Part shown: piece after piece, positions 1 through 6,186 of the stretch
Position numbering within the stretch: the stretch's first letter is position 1
How the letters are laid out: each line of letters starts with the position of its first letter
Origin: Ktedonobacteraceae bacterium
GTDB lineage: Bacteria > Chloroflexota > Ktedonobacteria > Ktedonobacterales > Ktedonobacteraceae
DNA length: 8,336 nt
Direction: 5' to 3'
NCBI GenBank assembly: GCA_014896635.1
Contig: JADBKA010000208.1
Location: forward strand, 1-8,336
Translations under genes and position numbers: made by a program
The notes under the pieces: generated by a model
What the model was told of the DNA's origin: nothing
Seen by the model: the letters and a program-made list of their open reading frames with translations, nothing else
The model's database searches: none

Positions 1-401
1 CGCAAACGGTGCGGGAGCAATTGCGTCTTACTGATGAGGAGCAGGTAGCGCGCCTGGAGCGTGTGCGTACCGCTGACGGGGTGCCGGTCTCCCTTGAGGT
101 AGACTATCTGCCTTATCCAAGAGCTGCCAGCGTCTATCGGCGGGCAAAAGAGACCGCTGAAGGCTCGCTCTATAGTTTGATGGCGGCTGAAGGTTTGCAG
201 CCATATATTGCTGAGCAAACTATCACTGTTGACCATGCAACCGCCCGTGAAGTTGACCTGCTACATATCGCGCCGCAGGAAGCAGGGATGCGTCTCTTCT
301 GCACGACCTTTGACGAGACCGGTGCTCCTATTGAGTATACCGAGGCATTCTTGCCTGCCAATCGCTATGATTTCCGCCTGACACTGCGTGTCGGGCGATA
401 G
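1..401 (+). CDS. GntR-family transcriptional regulator, C-terminal UTRA domain (5' partial)
   Basis: The reading frame is open from the window edge (first full codon at base 3) to TAG at 399-401, so the GTG at 9 is probably an internal Val and the gene starts upstream of the window. The visible ~133 residues match a UTRA effector-binding domain, the ligand-sensing half of HutC/FarR-type GntR regulators. Seen here are the 'RVRTADGVPVSLEVDYLPYP' block near the start, a small-molecule-pocket segment in the middle, and the closing pattern 'FDETGAPIEYTEAFLPANRYDF' ending in an Arg-containing strand. In the family this domain binds a sugar, amino acid or other metabolite and controls DNA binding by an N-terminal winged helix, which here would lie off the left edge. 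The effector cannot be named from sequence. No operon partner is visible, because the next feature downstream is a decayed gene on the other strand. I am confident of the family but not of the regulon. Confidence 0.88.
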   Translation, partial: QTVREQLRLTDEEQVARLERVRTADGVPVSLEVDYLPYPRAASVYRRAKETAEGSLYSLMAAEGLQPYIAEQTITVDHATAREVDLLHIAPQEAGMRLFCTTFDETGAPIEYTEAFLPANRYDFRLTLRVGR

Positions 402-468
402 GGAGACGACTCTGCCTGCCGGTGTCCGGCTGCGCGGAGTGGAGAAAGGTCCAGGGGTGCTTGCTTTT

Positions 469-521
469 CCGCTCGGCAACACCGCTTTTGCTGCTATGAG
501 CAATGCTCATCAGCCGAGCGG
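469..521. repeat. Nested inverted repeat after the GntR gene
   Basis: A perfect 9-bp inverted repeat has arms at 469-477 (CCGCTCGGC) and 513-521 (GCCGAGCGG). It encloses a second perfect 6-bp hairpin, ATGAGC (496-501) and GCTCAT (505-510), with a 3-nt loop. The element begins 68 bp after the GntR stop codon. It could act as a transcript-end structure, but no T-tract follows the outer arm, so it is not a classical intrinsic terminator. A REP-like repeat is the alternative. Confidence 0.45.
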
Positions 522-544
522 ACCAGCTTGCGCTCCTGTCCTGA

Positions 545-988
545 GGTCTGCCTGTACCCCTGGTTCCATGATGTTCTCGCCTTTGACAATGGCCTCGTAG
601 GTCTTCACACGACCGACAATATTGTCCGAACTTTCCAGGAAGAACTCACCCTGGGAGCGAGCCAGCACGCGCTCCTCTTCGAATTCACCGTTCTCGGAGA
701 GCACAACGTTTGCCTGCGCAATCCAGAAGTTCTCTTCATCATCGGCAGTCAGGAAACAACTTCGTCGGTGACGAAAGGACGAATACGCACAGGCGCGTCG
801 CCCAGCACCTGCGAGGGCTGATTAAAGAGTGACTTGCTCACCTGCACAGGAGTGCGTGCCTTCATCAGGAGGTTGCCATCCGGCGAGACAATGTCCTCAC
901 GCTCGTGTCCGATGACACTGCGCAATTCACGACCGATCAAGCGAGGGTCGTCCGCAGCGAGCCGTTTGTAAACCTTACGATAAGGCGT
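545..988 (-). pseudogene. rpoB: rpoB-like pseudogene (RNA polymerase beta subunit remnant)
   Basis: Read leftwards from about 988, the minus strand carries recognisable RpoB blocks. 'TPYRKVYKRLAADDPRLIGREL' is followed by a segment ending '[12 protein letters not shown]'. A frameshift at about 751-757 follows, and the next frame continues '[16 protein letters not shown]', '[19 protein letters not shown]' and '[10 protein letters not shown]'. The sequence then jumps straight to '[16 protein letters not shown]' and 'MEPGV'. In intact RpoB the TPYRKV/VTDE/LTADEE/IAQAN region lies mid-protein, while [15 protein letters not shown] is near the C-terminus, so roughly half the protein is deleted between them. 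One missing base in the VV(Y)L stretch explains the frameshift. After MEPGV the similarity ends and the frame reaches a stop near 510. Upstream of 988 the homology is lost near a run of T at 988-994. The remnant cannot make a polymerase subunit. It is a decayed extra copy or a transferred fragment, not the cell's working gene. Confidence 0.82.
615..626. repeat. Perfect 12-bp palindrome at the rpoB deletion junction
   Basis: GACAATATTGTC is its own reverse complement and sits exactly where the pseudogene's 'SSDNI' block joins the C-terminal 'VGRVKTYEA' block. It may be a chance product of joining two similar Ser-Asp-Asn/Asp-Ile codon strings, or it may have promoted the deletion. Confidence 0.5.
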
Positions 989-1185
989 TTTTTTACCCTC
1001 TTAATGTGCAGCACTTCTTCGACGGGCTGTCATACCTCCTCATCCAGTTGGGAGCGCGCCTGGTCTAGCTGTAGCACACGGTGCCAGCAGCAACAGCAGA
1101 ATCGGCCAGAAAGTGGTGGTGCGTGAGAAAATGGAAGCTAAAAATATTCGCCATGAAACACTTTTTCTTCAATGAACCCTATGTA

Positions 1186-1992
1186 TTACTCGTTGTTTTC
1201 TTCATCATCAGAAACAATCTCATTTCTGATAGAATGAAGCTCTCGCATCACAACAGGCACTTTAGGAGATCCTTTTAATCTCCAGGCGCGAAAAACGTGC
1301 TTTGTTCCTGCACCTGGATTTAGCTTCATATTAGGATGTATTTCGTTAGTTTGTAGATTAAAGGAGTAACCTACTATCAATTCTACTGCTTCTGTGCGAA
1401 CCAATTCCCCCACCTCAAAAAAATCCGTACCCGCATCAATACCATCTGGAAGAATCAGCGTATGATAGTGAGCCAGTCCCTCTGTAAGCTGAAAAGGTGT
1501 TGGAACAACATACATCTTCCTATCGCGGATCAAAATATCGCCGTAACTTCCGAAACCTCTAACACTTCTATTTTTATGGCTGTACTTGTGATCAGCATTA
1601 AGGAAATCCCCATGGCAGATAACCAGATCTAGAACAGGATATTTGTCTCCATCTGGCTCACTAGGATACCTCCCAAAAACGTAATAAATAGTTCTACCAT
1701 TATGAAACCCTGTGGGAACCTGGCTGTTGCTATCATAGGTTGCCTCTCTTCCTGGATAGGCCAGCCCTTTTAACTCATATCCTTCTGTCGTTGAGACCAT
1801 CCGAAAATCGGGATAGGTATTCCGACCGGGAGAATCATAATTCAATCCCACGTCCTCAAGCCTGGCCCTAAACCAATTTTGAAAATGATATTCTTTATCT
1901 TTTCTACTTTCTCTTTTGATGAGCAATCCCTCATTGATGGATTCGACACATCTTTTAAATATAGAAAACACAGTTAAGCTCGTATCAAGCAT
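1186..1992 (-). CDS. Type II-like restriction endonuclease, PD-(D/E)XK superfamily
   Basis: This 268-residue protein is predicted to be the nuclease of the R-M pair with the upstream methyltransferase. A PD-(D/E)XK active site is visible at residues 61-75: Pro61-Asp62, then Glu73-Leu74-Lys75 on a 'GYELKGL' strand, giving D-x10-E-x-K. This is the layout of PvuII-type enzymes and would bind Mg2+ and cut both DNA strands. An upstream helix with 'EYHFQNWFRARLEDVGLNYD' fits the usual helix before the core. Residues 90-160 are rich in His, Arg, Asn and Gly ('TGFHNGRTIYYVFGRYP', 'CHGDFLNADHKYSHKN', 'GFGSYGDILI') and could recognise DNA. I do not recognise the exact family or target site. The ATG at 1990-1992 is preceded by GAGGG (minus strand, 2003-2007) at a 10-nt gap. 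The gene starts 39 nt after the methyltransferase stop, so the two are probably co-transcribed. Its base composition is AT-richer than the flanks. Confidence 0.78.
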   Translation of the reverse strand: MLDTSLTVFSIFKRCVESINEGLLIKRESRKDKEYHFQNWFRARLEDVGLNYDSPGRNTYPDFRMVSTTEGYELKGLAYPGREATYDSNSQVPTGFHNGRTIYYVFGRYPSEPDGDKYPVLDLVICHGDFLNADHKYSHKNRSVRGFGSYGDILIRDRKMYVVPTPFQLTEGLAHYHTLILPDGIDAGTDFFEVGELVRTEAVELIVGYSFNLQTNEIHPNMKLNPGAGTKHVFRAWRLKGSPKVPVVMRELHSIRNEIVSDDEENNE

Positions 1993-2031
1993 TTCTGAAT
2001 ATCCCTCAGAAAAGACGCTAAATCAGTTAAC

Positions 2032-4206
2032 TCAAACCGCCGTACAACCTGAAATCTCTTCCATTTGTCCATCTGCGATAGTAGAAATAGCTTCCAGACT
2101 ACGAGACGTAGCTGCAAGGAATTGGGACAGTGTAATTTCTGCACCAGAAGAATCGGTTAAAAGTCCGATATGTCGAGAAAAGACACATAAAGCTTGCGAT
2201 TGTACTATCACAAACCGATCTTTGTTAGAAAGGTTCACGGACGGATTATTCCGAGAGAGAACTTTGAGCTTCTCTTTTGCTTTCATTAACGTAATCTGAA
2301 CTGCTTCTTCTAAATTTGCAGCCACTGGATCTGTGAGTCGTTTGCATACCAGAATAGCATCATAATTGATAGGCTCCCCTGTTTGCGTCTTTGGAGACGC
2401 ACCAGACATTTCAGCTTTAATCGGGTGTGCTGCTACCACGCCGAGGTTGGCCTTGAAAATCGCTTGTCCCACCGCATCCCAACCTTCATTTCGCGAGTGG
2501 TGAAAGCTAAAAATGAGCAGTCCCTGAGGTTTCAAGACACGTGTACATTCTTGCAATACCTTGCTTAGTGTGTCAGAGAAAGCTTTTGCCTCTCTATGCT
2601 GAACTTCTCGAGAATGCCGTGTTGTCTCCGCCCTGAATTCTGTTCGTGTCTGGCATAACCCTAAACGTAGCCAGGAATAAAAGAAGTCAGCTAGCTCCGA
2701 ATAATGAACAAAGTCAAAATAAGGAGGATCAGTTACTACTACATCGACCGATTGATCAGGTAGCGCAAGATGAGATGAATCACTGCAAAACAATAACGCT
2801 CTTTTCCCACCGCTTCCAAGATCTTCAAAATTGAAAGCAAGAGAGGTAGAAAGAGGATGGGATAACTCATAGATTTTTTTCCCTTTGACCTTCTCTCCAT
2901 CTCTGATAATACTCAGTTCAAAGGGCCTCTGGCGATATGCTAAAGCATGCAGTAACCTGGACTCAAAGAATGTCAGAAAACATCCCGAGCTTCTAGTTGT
3001 TCCTTTTGCTACCCCCCAAACCGTGTTTTCTAACACCATTCGCTCTGGTTTAAGGATATGGTGGCTAAAGAGGGGTCTGACGGCTCCTGTTCCCTCTCCT
3101 TTGTAGGAGCAGAACATGTTATTGTACTCCAGGATGCTGGAGAAAAGTAATAGAAGAAGCTCACGACTAGCAATATCCGATTCCTCGAGAATAGCTTGTA
3201 GCAAAAGTGAAAGGCAATACAGTTGTCTATCGTTGAAAAGTTGTCGCCATTCACGGTAGTTATAGCGGAGAATTTGATTCGTATTATGCCCAGGCTCGAT
3301 TTTGCTCGTAGGAAGCAAGAGATCTTGCTGCTGTAGAAGCATGCTCGCTTGATGGTAGAGATCTTTATCTTGCTCGCTCGCTCGAATATATTTCTTTTGC
3401 CCGTTAGATGCCAAAATAAGCAGAGCATATATCTCATATTCTGGTGGTTTCCCAGTAGCCGCAATAGTATCAACAATACGAAATTCAACATCACATCTCT
3501 GACATATTGCTTTCGCACCATCAGTAACCCCAAGCTGCGGATTATATACTCGCTTACATGCTGAACAGCAAAGGTTCTGAGCATCATAGCTGGTTGTATT
3601 GACTTGCCCGCAAGCAAAGCAAATAGATTGGGCAATGGGTATCTTTCTAGGATAAGCATTTTTTGCGAAGATGGAGGTGTCAAAAAGCTGCACGCGCTCT
3701 CCACAGCGAGGACACTTCACCGTCATAACCCAGAAACAGTAAAGGATGTTCACTTTCTCTCCTGTTTCTGGATCAATCGTCTGGTACATCTGCTGGATAC
3801 GTGGTTGTACTTTGCGTTCGACACGCTTAAAAGCCTGTTGTAGCTCAAATAGATCAACAGGTTCAAGAGCCTTTTGTACCTGAAAGAAGCTGACAGGATT
3901 GATGTCAGAGCCTATTACGGTACACCCCAGTTTAAGAGCTTCCCCCAACGTAGTTCCAGATCCCATAAATGGATCAAGAACTATCTTACCGGCGAAATCG
4001 ACAGGAGAATAAAATGCACTCCATATGTCAGTACCAAATTCGCTCAATGCCCCAATAAGAATTGCTCGAAAGACAGATCCCAGGCGTGTTGCCCACCATT
4101 TATGTATATGGTAAACAGGCCGATTTACTTCTTTCCGCCAACTCTCTAACTCTGCAAGCACACTTAACTCTCCAGAAGGAAAATCCTGTTCAATTGCTAC
4201 CATCAT
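2032..4206 (-). CDS. Zn-ribbon DNA amino-methyltransferase (COG1743/DUF1156-like), modification subunit
   Basis: This 724-residue protein has a SAM-dependent DNA amino-methyltransferase fold (N6-adenine or N4-cytosine). The N-terminal 'YHIHKWWATRLGSVFRA' block (32-48) resembles the H-x-WWA-R signature of COG1743/DUF1156 enzymes. SAM motif I is DPFMGSGTT (78-86), with SDIN (100-103) as the acidic motif II. Paired cysteines follow in the central region: CPRC 165-168, CFAC 196-199, C214/C217 and CQRC 235-238, suggesting two zinc ribbons within the target-recognition part. The catalytic motif IV is DPPY (493-496), followed by 'HYSELADFFYSWL'. Motif I, long insert, then motif IV is a permuted, alpha-class-like order. 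Tandem ATGs at 4206 and 4203 are both possible starts, behind a weak GAGAGAG site. A near-consensus promoter lies 46 bp upstream. It would protect host DNA from the downstream nuclease. An orphan or other defence role is less likely given the partner. Confidence 0.87.
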   Translation of the reverse strand: MMVAIEQDFPSGELSVLAELESWRKEVNRPVYHIHKWWATRLGSVFRAILIGALSEFGTDIWSAFYSPVDFAGKIVLDPFMGSGTTLGEALKLGCTVIGSDINPVSFFQVQKALEPVDLFELQQAFKRVERKVQPRIQQMYQTIDPETGEKVNILYCFWVMTVKCPRCGERVQLFDTSIFAKNAYPRKIPIAQSICFACGQVNTTSYDAQNLCCSACKRVYNPQLGVTDGAKAICQRCDVEFRIVDTIAATGKPPEYEIYALLILASNGQKKYIRASEQDKDLYHQASMLLQQQDLLLPTSKIEPGHNTNQILRYNYREWRQLFNDRQLYCLSLLLQAILEESDIASRELLLLLFSSILEYNNMFCSYKGEGTGAVRPLFSHHILKPERMVLENTVWGVAKGTTRSSGCFLTFFESRLLHALAYRQRPFELSIIRDGEKVKGKKIYELSHPLSTSLAFNFEDLGSGGKRALLFCSDSSHLALPDQSVDVVVTDPPYFDFVHYSELADFFYSWLRLGLCQTRTEFRAETTRHSREVQHREAKAFSDTLSKVLQECTRVLKPQGLLIFSFHHSRNEGWDAVGQAIFKANLGVVAAHPIKAEMSGASPKTQTGEPINYDAILVCKRLTDPVAANLEEAVQITLMKAKEKLKVLSRNNPSVNLSNKDRFVIVQSQALCVFSRHIGLLTDSSGAEITLSQFLAATSRSLEAISTIADGQMEEISGCTAV

Positions 4207-4251
4207 TCTCTCTCATCTATCTCAGGTATCAAAAATAAAAGGATAAAGATT

Positions 4252-4278
4252 ATTATAGCCTGGTGCATCAGATGTCAA
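4252..4278 (-). promoter_or_regulatory. Sigma-70-type promoter of the R-M operon
   Basis: On the minus strand TTGACA (4273-4278) and TATAAT (4252-4257) both match consensus perfectly, with a 15-bp spacer that is slightly short of the preferred 17. The sequence right after TATAAT (AATC) also offers -10-like hexamers at a longer spacing. Transcription would begin near 4245 and give a leader of about 40 nt before the methyltransferase start. Confidence 0.7.
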
Positions 4279-4288
4279 TTGTAAAAGC

Positions 4289-4324
4289 AAGAGGGAGAAC
4301 GGGGTGCCAGCTCGTTTCCCTCTT
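4289..4324. repeat. Inverted repeat just upstream of the R-M promoter
   Basis: Arms at 4289-4301 (AAGAGGGAGAACG) and 4313-4324 (CGTTTCCCTCTT) pair over 12 bp with a single bulged G and an 11-nt loop. The element ends 10 bp upstream of the -35 hexamer. It may be an operator for the R-M promoter, or a boundary or terminator structure at the edge of the acquired segment. Confidence 0.5.
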
Positions 4325-4536
4325 ACCACGCGTATGTAGATGCACCGCAAGACCCAGGAAGGTGCGCGTGTCAACCTCATGGGGAAAAGGTTACACGAAA
4401 ACTTAGATGAATGCTACAGGCTTGCTCGTCGAGGTGGATCGCCTGCCCACGTACATCTCGCTCCCCATTCCAGGTCTATTTATTTAGAACGAGCGAAGAG
4501 TCTATTTATAATCATCCTTTAGCACCAGTTTTTTAG

Positions 4537-4553
4537 GAGGAAAGAACTTCCTC
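4537..4553. repeat. Short hairpin downstream of the sigma factor gene
   Basis: GAGGAA (4537-4542) and TTCCTC (4548-4553) form a perfect 6-bp stem with a 5-nt loop, 7 bp beyond the sigma factor stop. On the sigma factor transcript the stem is followed by an A-run rather than a T-run, so it is at best a weak transcript-end signal. Confidence 0.3.
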
Positions 4554-4560
4554 AGTTGCT

Positions 4561-5442
4561 TCAGACTCGTGCGAGTTTGTCCGGGTTGGCAATGATGCGA
4601 ATGGCCTGTATATACCCTTGCTCCGCATCTATCGTCAGGACGGAGAAAACCTGGCCGTTCGTGCGGATAATCAGGGCGGTCTGCCCATTGATTTCCTCTA
4701 ACTCGACATGCGCGTTCTCCGGCCAGAAGCGCCTTGTTCCCAGGCTAAAGCGAGCCACTGCCTCACGCCCGCGAATCGGACGCAGCGCGGCCTGTTTGAC
4801 CTTCCCACCCCCATCGGCCCACAGGACCACGTTTTCGGAGAGCAGATTCGTCAGAGTAGTCATGTCTCCACCCTGCACTGCTGTCAGGAAACTGGTCAGC
4901 AGTTGCCGGTGCATTTCAGGAGATGGCGAGAAGCGGGGCCGCCGCTGAACCAGGTGCTGCTTCGCCCGGCTGAAGGAGCGGCGACAGGCGGCTTCACTCT
5001 TCCCAAGCATGGCCGCAATCTCAGCAAACTCGTACTCGAAGACTTCGCGCAGCAGGAAGACCGCCCGCTCGAATGGTTGGAGCTGCTCCAGCAGCACCAG
5101 AAACGCCAGCGAGATCGACTCCTCTGTCTCGACATGTTTTTCGGGATCGGCTCCCTCTGGCATCTCTTCTGTAGAGATCGGCTCTGGTAGCCAGGAGCCG
5201 GCATAGACTTCGCGTTGTGTCCTGGCGGATTCTGCCTGATTGATGCAAAGCCGCGTCACAATGGTCGAGAGGTACGCTCTGGGCGATTGCACCTTCTCAT
5301 CCCCGGCCTGGAGCCAGCGTACAAAAGCCTCCTGCACGATATCTTCGGCGTCGGTCGCGCTGCCTAGCATGCGATAGGCAAGCCCAAAGAGCAACCCGCG
5401 ATAGTGATTGAATGCCTGTGCGCTCTGTTCTCCCACACTCAT
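4561..5442 (-). CDS. sigJ: ECF41-group RNA polymerase sigma factor (SigJ-type) with fused SnoaL-like domain
   Basis: This 293-residue protein joins ECF sigma region 2 (about 9-72, with 'AYRMLGSATDAEDIVQEAF') to sigma region 4 (about 110-165, with 'PFERAVFLLREVFEYEFAEI' and the helix-turn-helix 'LGKSEAACRRSFSRA'). A SnoaL/NTF2-like C-terminal domain (about 175-293) follows. All three ECF41 signatures are present: WLPEP in the linker (84-88), DGGGK (210-214) and NPDKL near the C-terminus (286-290). In this group the C-terminal domain takes the place of an anti-sigma factor and modulates activity from within the protein. The ATG at 5440-5442 has AGGAG (minus strand, 5453-5457) at a 10-nt gap. 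The usual neighbours of ECF41 genes are oxidoreductases, epimerases or carboxymuconolactone decarboxylases, and an oxidoreductase remnant lies just upstream. I found no clear ECF41-type autoregulated promoter in the 174 bp before the gene. The gene appears intact. Confidence 0.93.
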   Translation of the reverse strand: MSVGEQSAQAFNHYRGLLFGLAYRMLGSATDAEDIVQEAFVRWLQAGDEKVQSPRAYLSTIVTRLCINQAESARTQREVYAGSWLPEPISTEEMPEGADPEKHVETEESISLAFLVLLEQLQPFERAVFLLREVFEYEFAEIAAMLGKSEAACRRSFSRAKQHLVQRRPRFSPSPEMHRQLLTSFLTAVQGGDMTTLTNLLSENVVLWADGGGKVKQAALRPIRGREAVARFSLGTRRFWPENAHVELEEINGQTALIIRTNGQVFSVLTIDAEQGYIQAIRIIANPDKLARV

Positions 5443-5616
5443 GTGTATCTCTCTCCTCGACTCGACACGTTTTCACTCTTTTGTCCTCCCTACTCTACAC
5501 CGGAAGAACGCCAAATGTCCCTCACTCTCCAGAGAAAAACAGGGCGATGGCCTTTTCCTCTCGCGTTCCTCCGGTGCTTTTTTTGATGCTCGTAAGACGA
5601 CAGAGAACAAAGAGGA

Positions 5617-5907
5617 TCAGCGTACGCTAGCGGTTGGAGCGAGCGCATGCTCCTGTTGAATCAGTCGAGCCACCTGGCGGGCGCTTTCCATGCGGGGATC
5701 TGCAAGGAAACCTTCGCCGATCCAGTCGCCAGCAAGGTACAGGTGAGCGATGCCGGGAACCGTTGGTCCTGGGCGACCGGCATAGCCTCCTCCTTTCGCT
5801 GTTGGGAGCATGCCGACAGCTTCGATGCGTGGCAGAAAGCTGCGTTTCACCAGCACCTGGCGCCAGCCCGGCTGCGCCGTATCGAGCAGATCTCTATTGA
5901 AAAAGCA
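5617..5907 (-). pseudogene. FAD-dependent oxidoreductase, C-terminal remnant
   Basis: About 95 codons remain of what is normally a protein of over 400 residues (phytoene-desaturase/amine-oxidase-like NAD(P)/FAD-binding superfamily). The visible part begins near 'RDLLDTAQPGWRQVLVKRSF' and continues 'LPRIEAVGMLPTAKGGG', 'RPGPTVPGIAHLYLAGDWIG' and 'ADPRMESARQVARLIQ', ending at TGA 5617-5619. The 'LYLAGDW' strand plus the following helix is the conserved C-terminal part of the FAD-binding fold that contacts the flavin. The N-terminal GxGxxG dinucleotide-binding region and all of the substrate domain are missing. Upstream of the first recognisable codons the frame meets an in-frame TAG near 5909-5911 and homology stops, so this is a truncation, not merely a short ORF. 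It lies 174 bp upstream of the sigma factor in the same direction, a common ECF41 arrangement. Confidence 0.8.
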
Positions 5908-5973
5908 CTACAGCGGTGTTCACAAGGATTGCTCCCGCTCTTGTGCCGGTGATCCAGGGCTGGAAAGAGCGTG

Positions 5974-5992
5974 ATTGAGCGGGTAGCTCAAT
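5974..5992. repeat. Perfect 7-bp hairpin
   Basis: ATTGAGC (5974-5980) and GCTCAAT (5986-5992) pair perfectly around a 5-nt loop, in the noncoding stretch between the oxidoreductase remnant and the SnoaL gene. No T-tract follows in either direction. Confidence 0.4.
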
Positions 5993-6024
5993 GCTTGTGG
6001 ACCTTGCTCTAGGGACAAAAATGG

Positions 6025-6034
6025 GTAATATTAC
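6025..6034. repeat. Palindrome GTAATATTAC, possible protein-binding site
   Basis: A perfect 10-bp palindrome whose symmetry extends to 16 of 18 positions over 6021-6038 (ATGG...GCAT flanks). This size and symmetry would suit a dimeric regulator, but no regulator can be assigned. Confidence 0.35.
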
Positions 6035-6067
6035 GCATGTCCGATCACCTCACTTCAGTATATGCTT

Positions 6068-6126
6068 GTGTTATCGAACAGACTGAGCAATGCGCTGTTC
6101 GGTAACACGACGGCCCGTCATGTTAC
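6068..6126 (+). promoter_or_regulatory. Two overlapping, mutually exclusive hairpins upstream of the SnoaL gene
   Basis: Hairpin A pairs 6068-6081 with 6095-6108 (GTGTTATCGAACAG against CTGTTCGGTAACAC, 13 of 14 positions, 13-nt loop). Hairpin B is a near-perfect palindrome, 6102-6126, in which GTAACA-c-GACGG pairs with CCGTC-a-TGTTAC about the C at 6114. The two share 6102-6108, so one RNA could form only one of them. Hairpin B is followed by a weakly pyrimidine-rich stretch (GTCTTTTCTT). As RNA this could be an attenuator in the leader of the gene starting at 6187. As DNA the palindromes could be operators. Confidence 0.4.
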
Positions 6127-6174
6127 GTCTTTTCTTGTAGAGAGAGAAGTTGTTTGTCGATATTTATCAAAATT

Positions 6175-6180
6175 AAGGAG
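6175..6180 (+). promoter_or_regulatory. Ribosome binding site AAGGAG deciding the SnoaL gene start
   Basis: This near-ideal Shine-Dalgarno sequence is 6 nt upstream of ATG 6187, while the protein's homologous frame has no start codon between the in-frame TAA at 6174 and GTG 6345. It argues that ATG 6187 is the ancestral start and that the frame was broken afterwards. Confidence 0.7.
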
Positions 6181-6186
6181 AACGTC

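Larger units (their letters stand above)
4207..4560. other. Intergenic region between the R-M operon and the sigma factor gene
   Basis: This 354-bp stretch holds the R-M promoter, a hairpin at 4289-4324 and a small hairpin at 4537-4553. I see no convincing gene. A 60-codon frame at 4340-4522 on the plus strand has no recognisable domain and no clear ribosome binding site. Base composition falls towards AT at both ends and is more GC-rich in the middle, consistent with the right-hand edge of the acquired R-M segment. Confidence 0.5.

Noticed and set aside
989..1130. Extension of the rpoB remnant upstream, including a short Glu/Gln-rich stretch ending in DEEV
   Set aside because: The short open pieces in different frames (for example around 1035-1080) do not resemble RpoB clearly enough to include.
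1916..2299. 127-codon plus-strand frame over the nuclease/methyltransferase junction
   Set aside because: It is antisense to two well-supported genes and has no recognisable content; a shadow.
3030..3704. 224-codon open frame on the minus strand inside the methyltransferase gene
   Set aside because: It is an alternative-frame shadow of the methyltransferase. Its translation shows no coherent domain, while the overlapping frame carries the zinc ribbons.
4340..4522. 60-codon plus-strand frame between the R-M operon and the sigma gene
   Set aside because: No ribosome binding site, no recognisable domain, and composition changes along its length.
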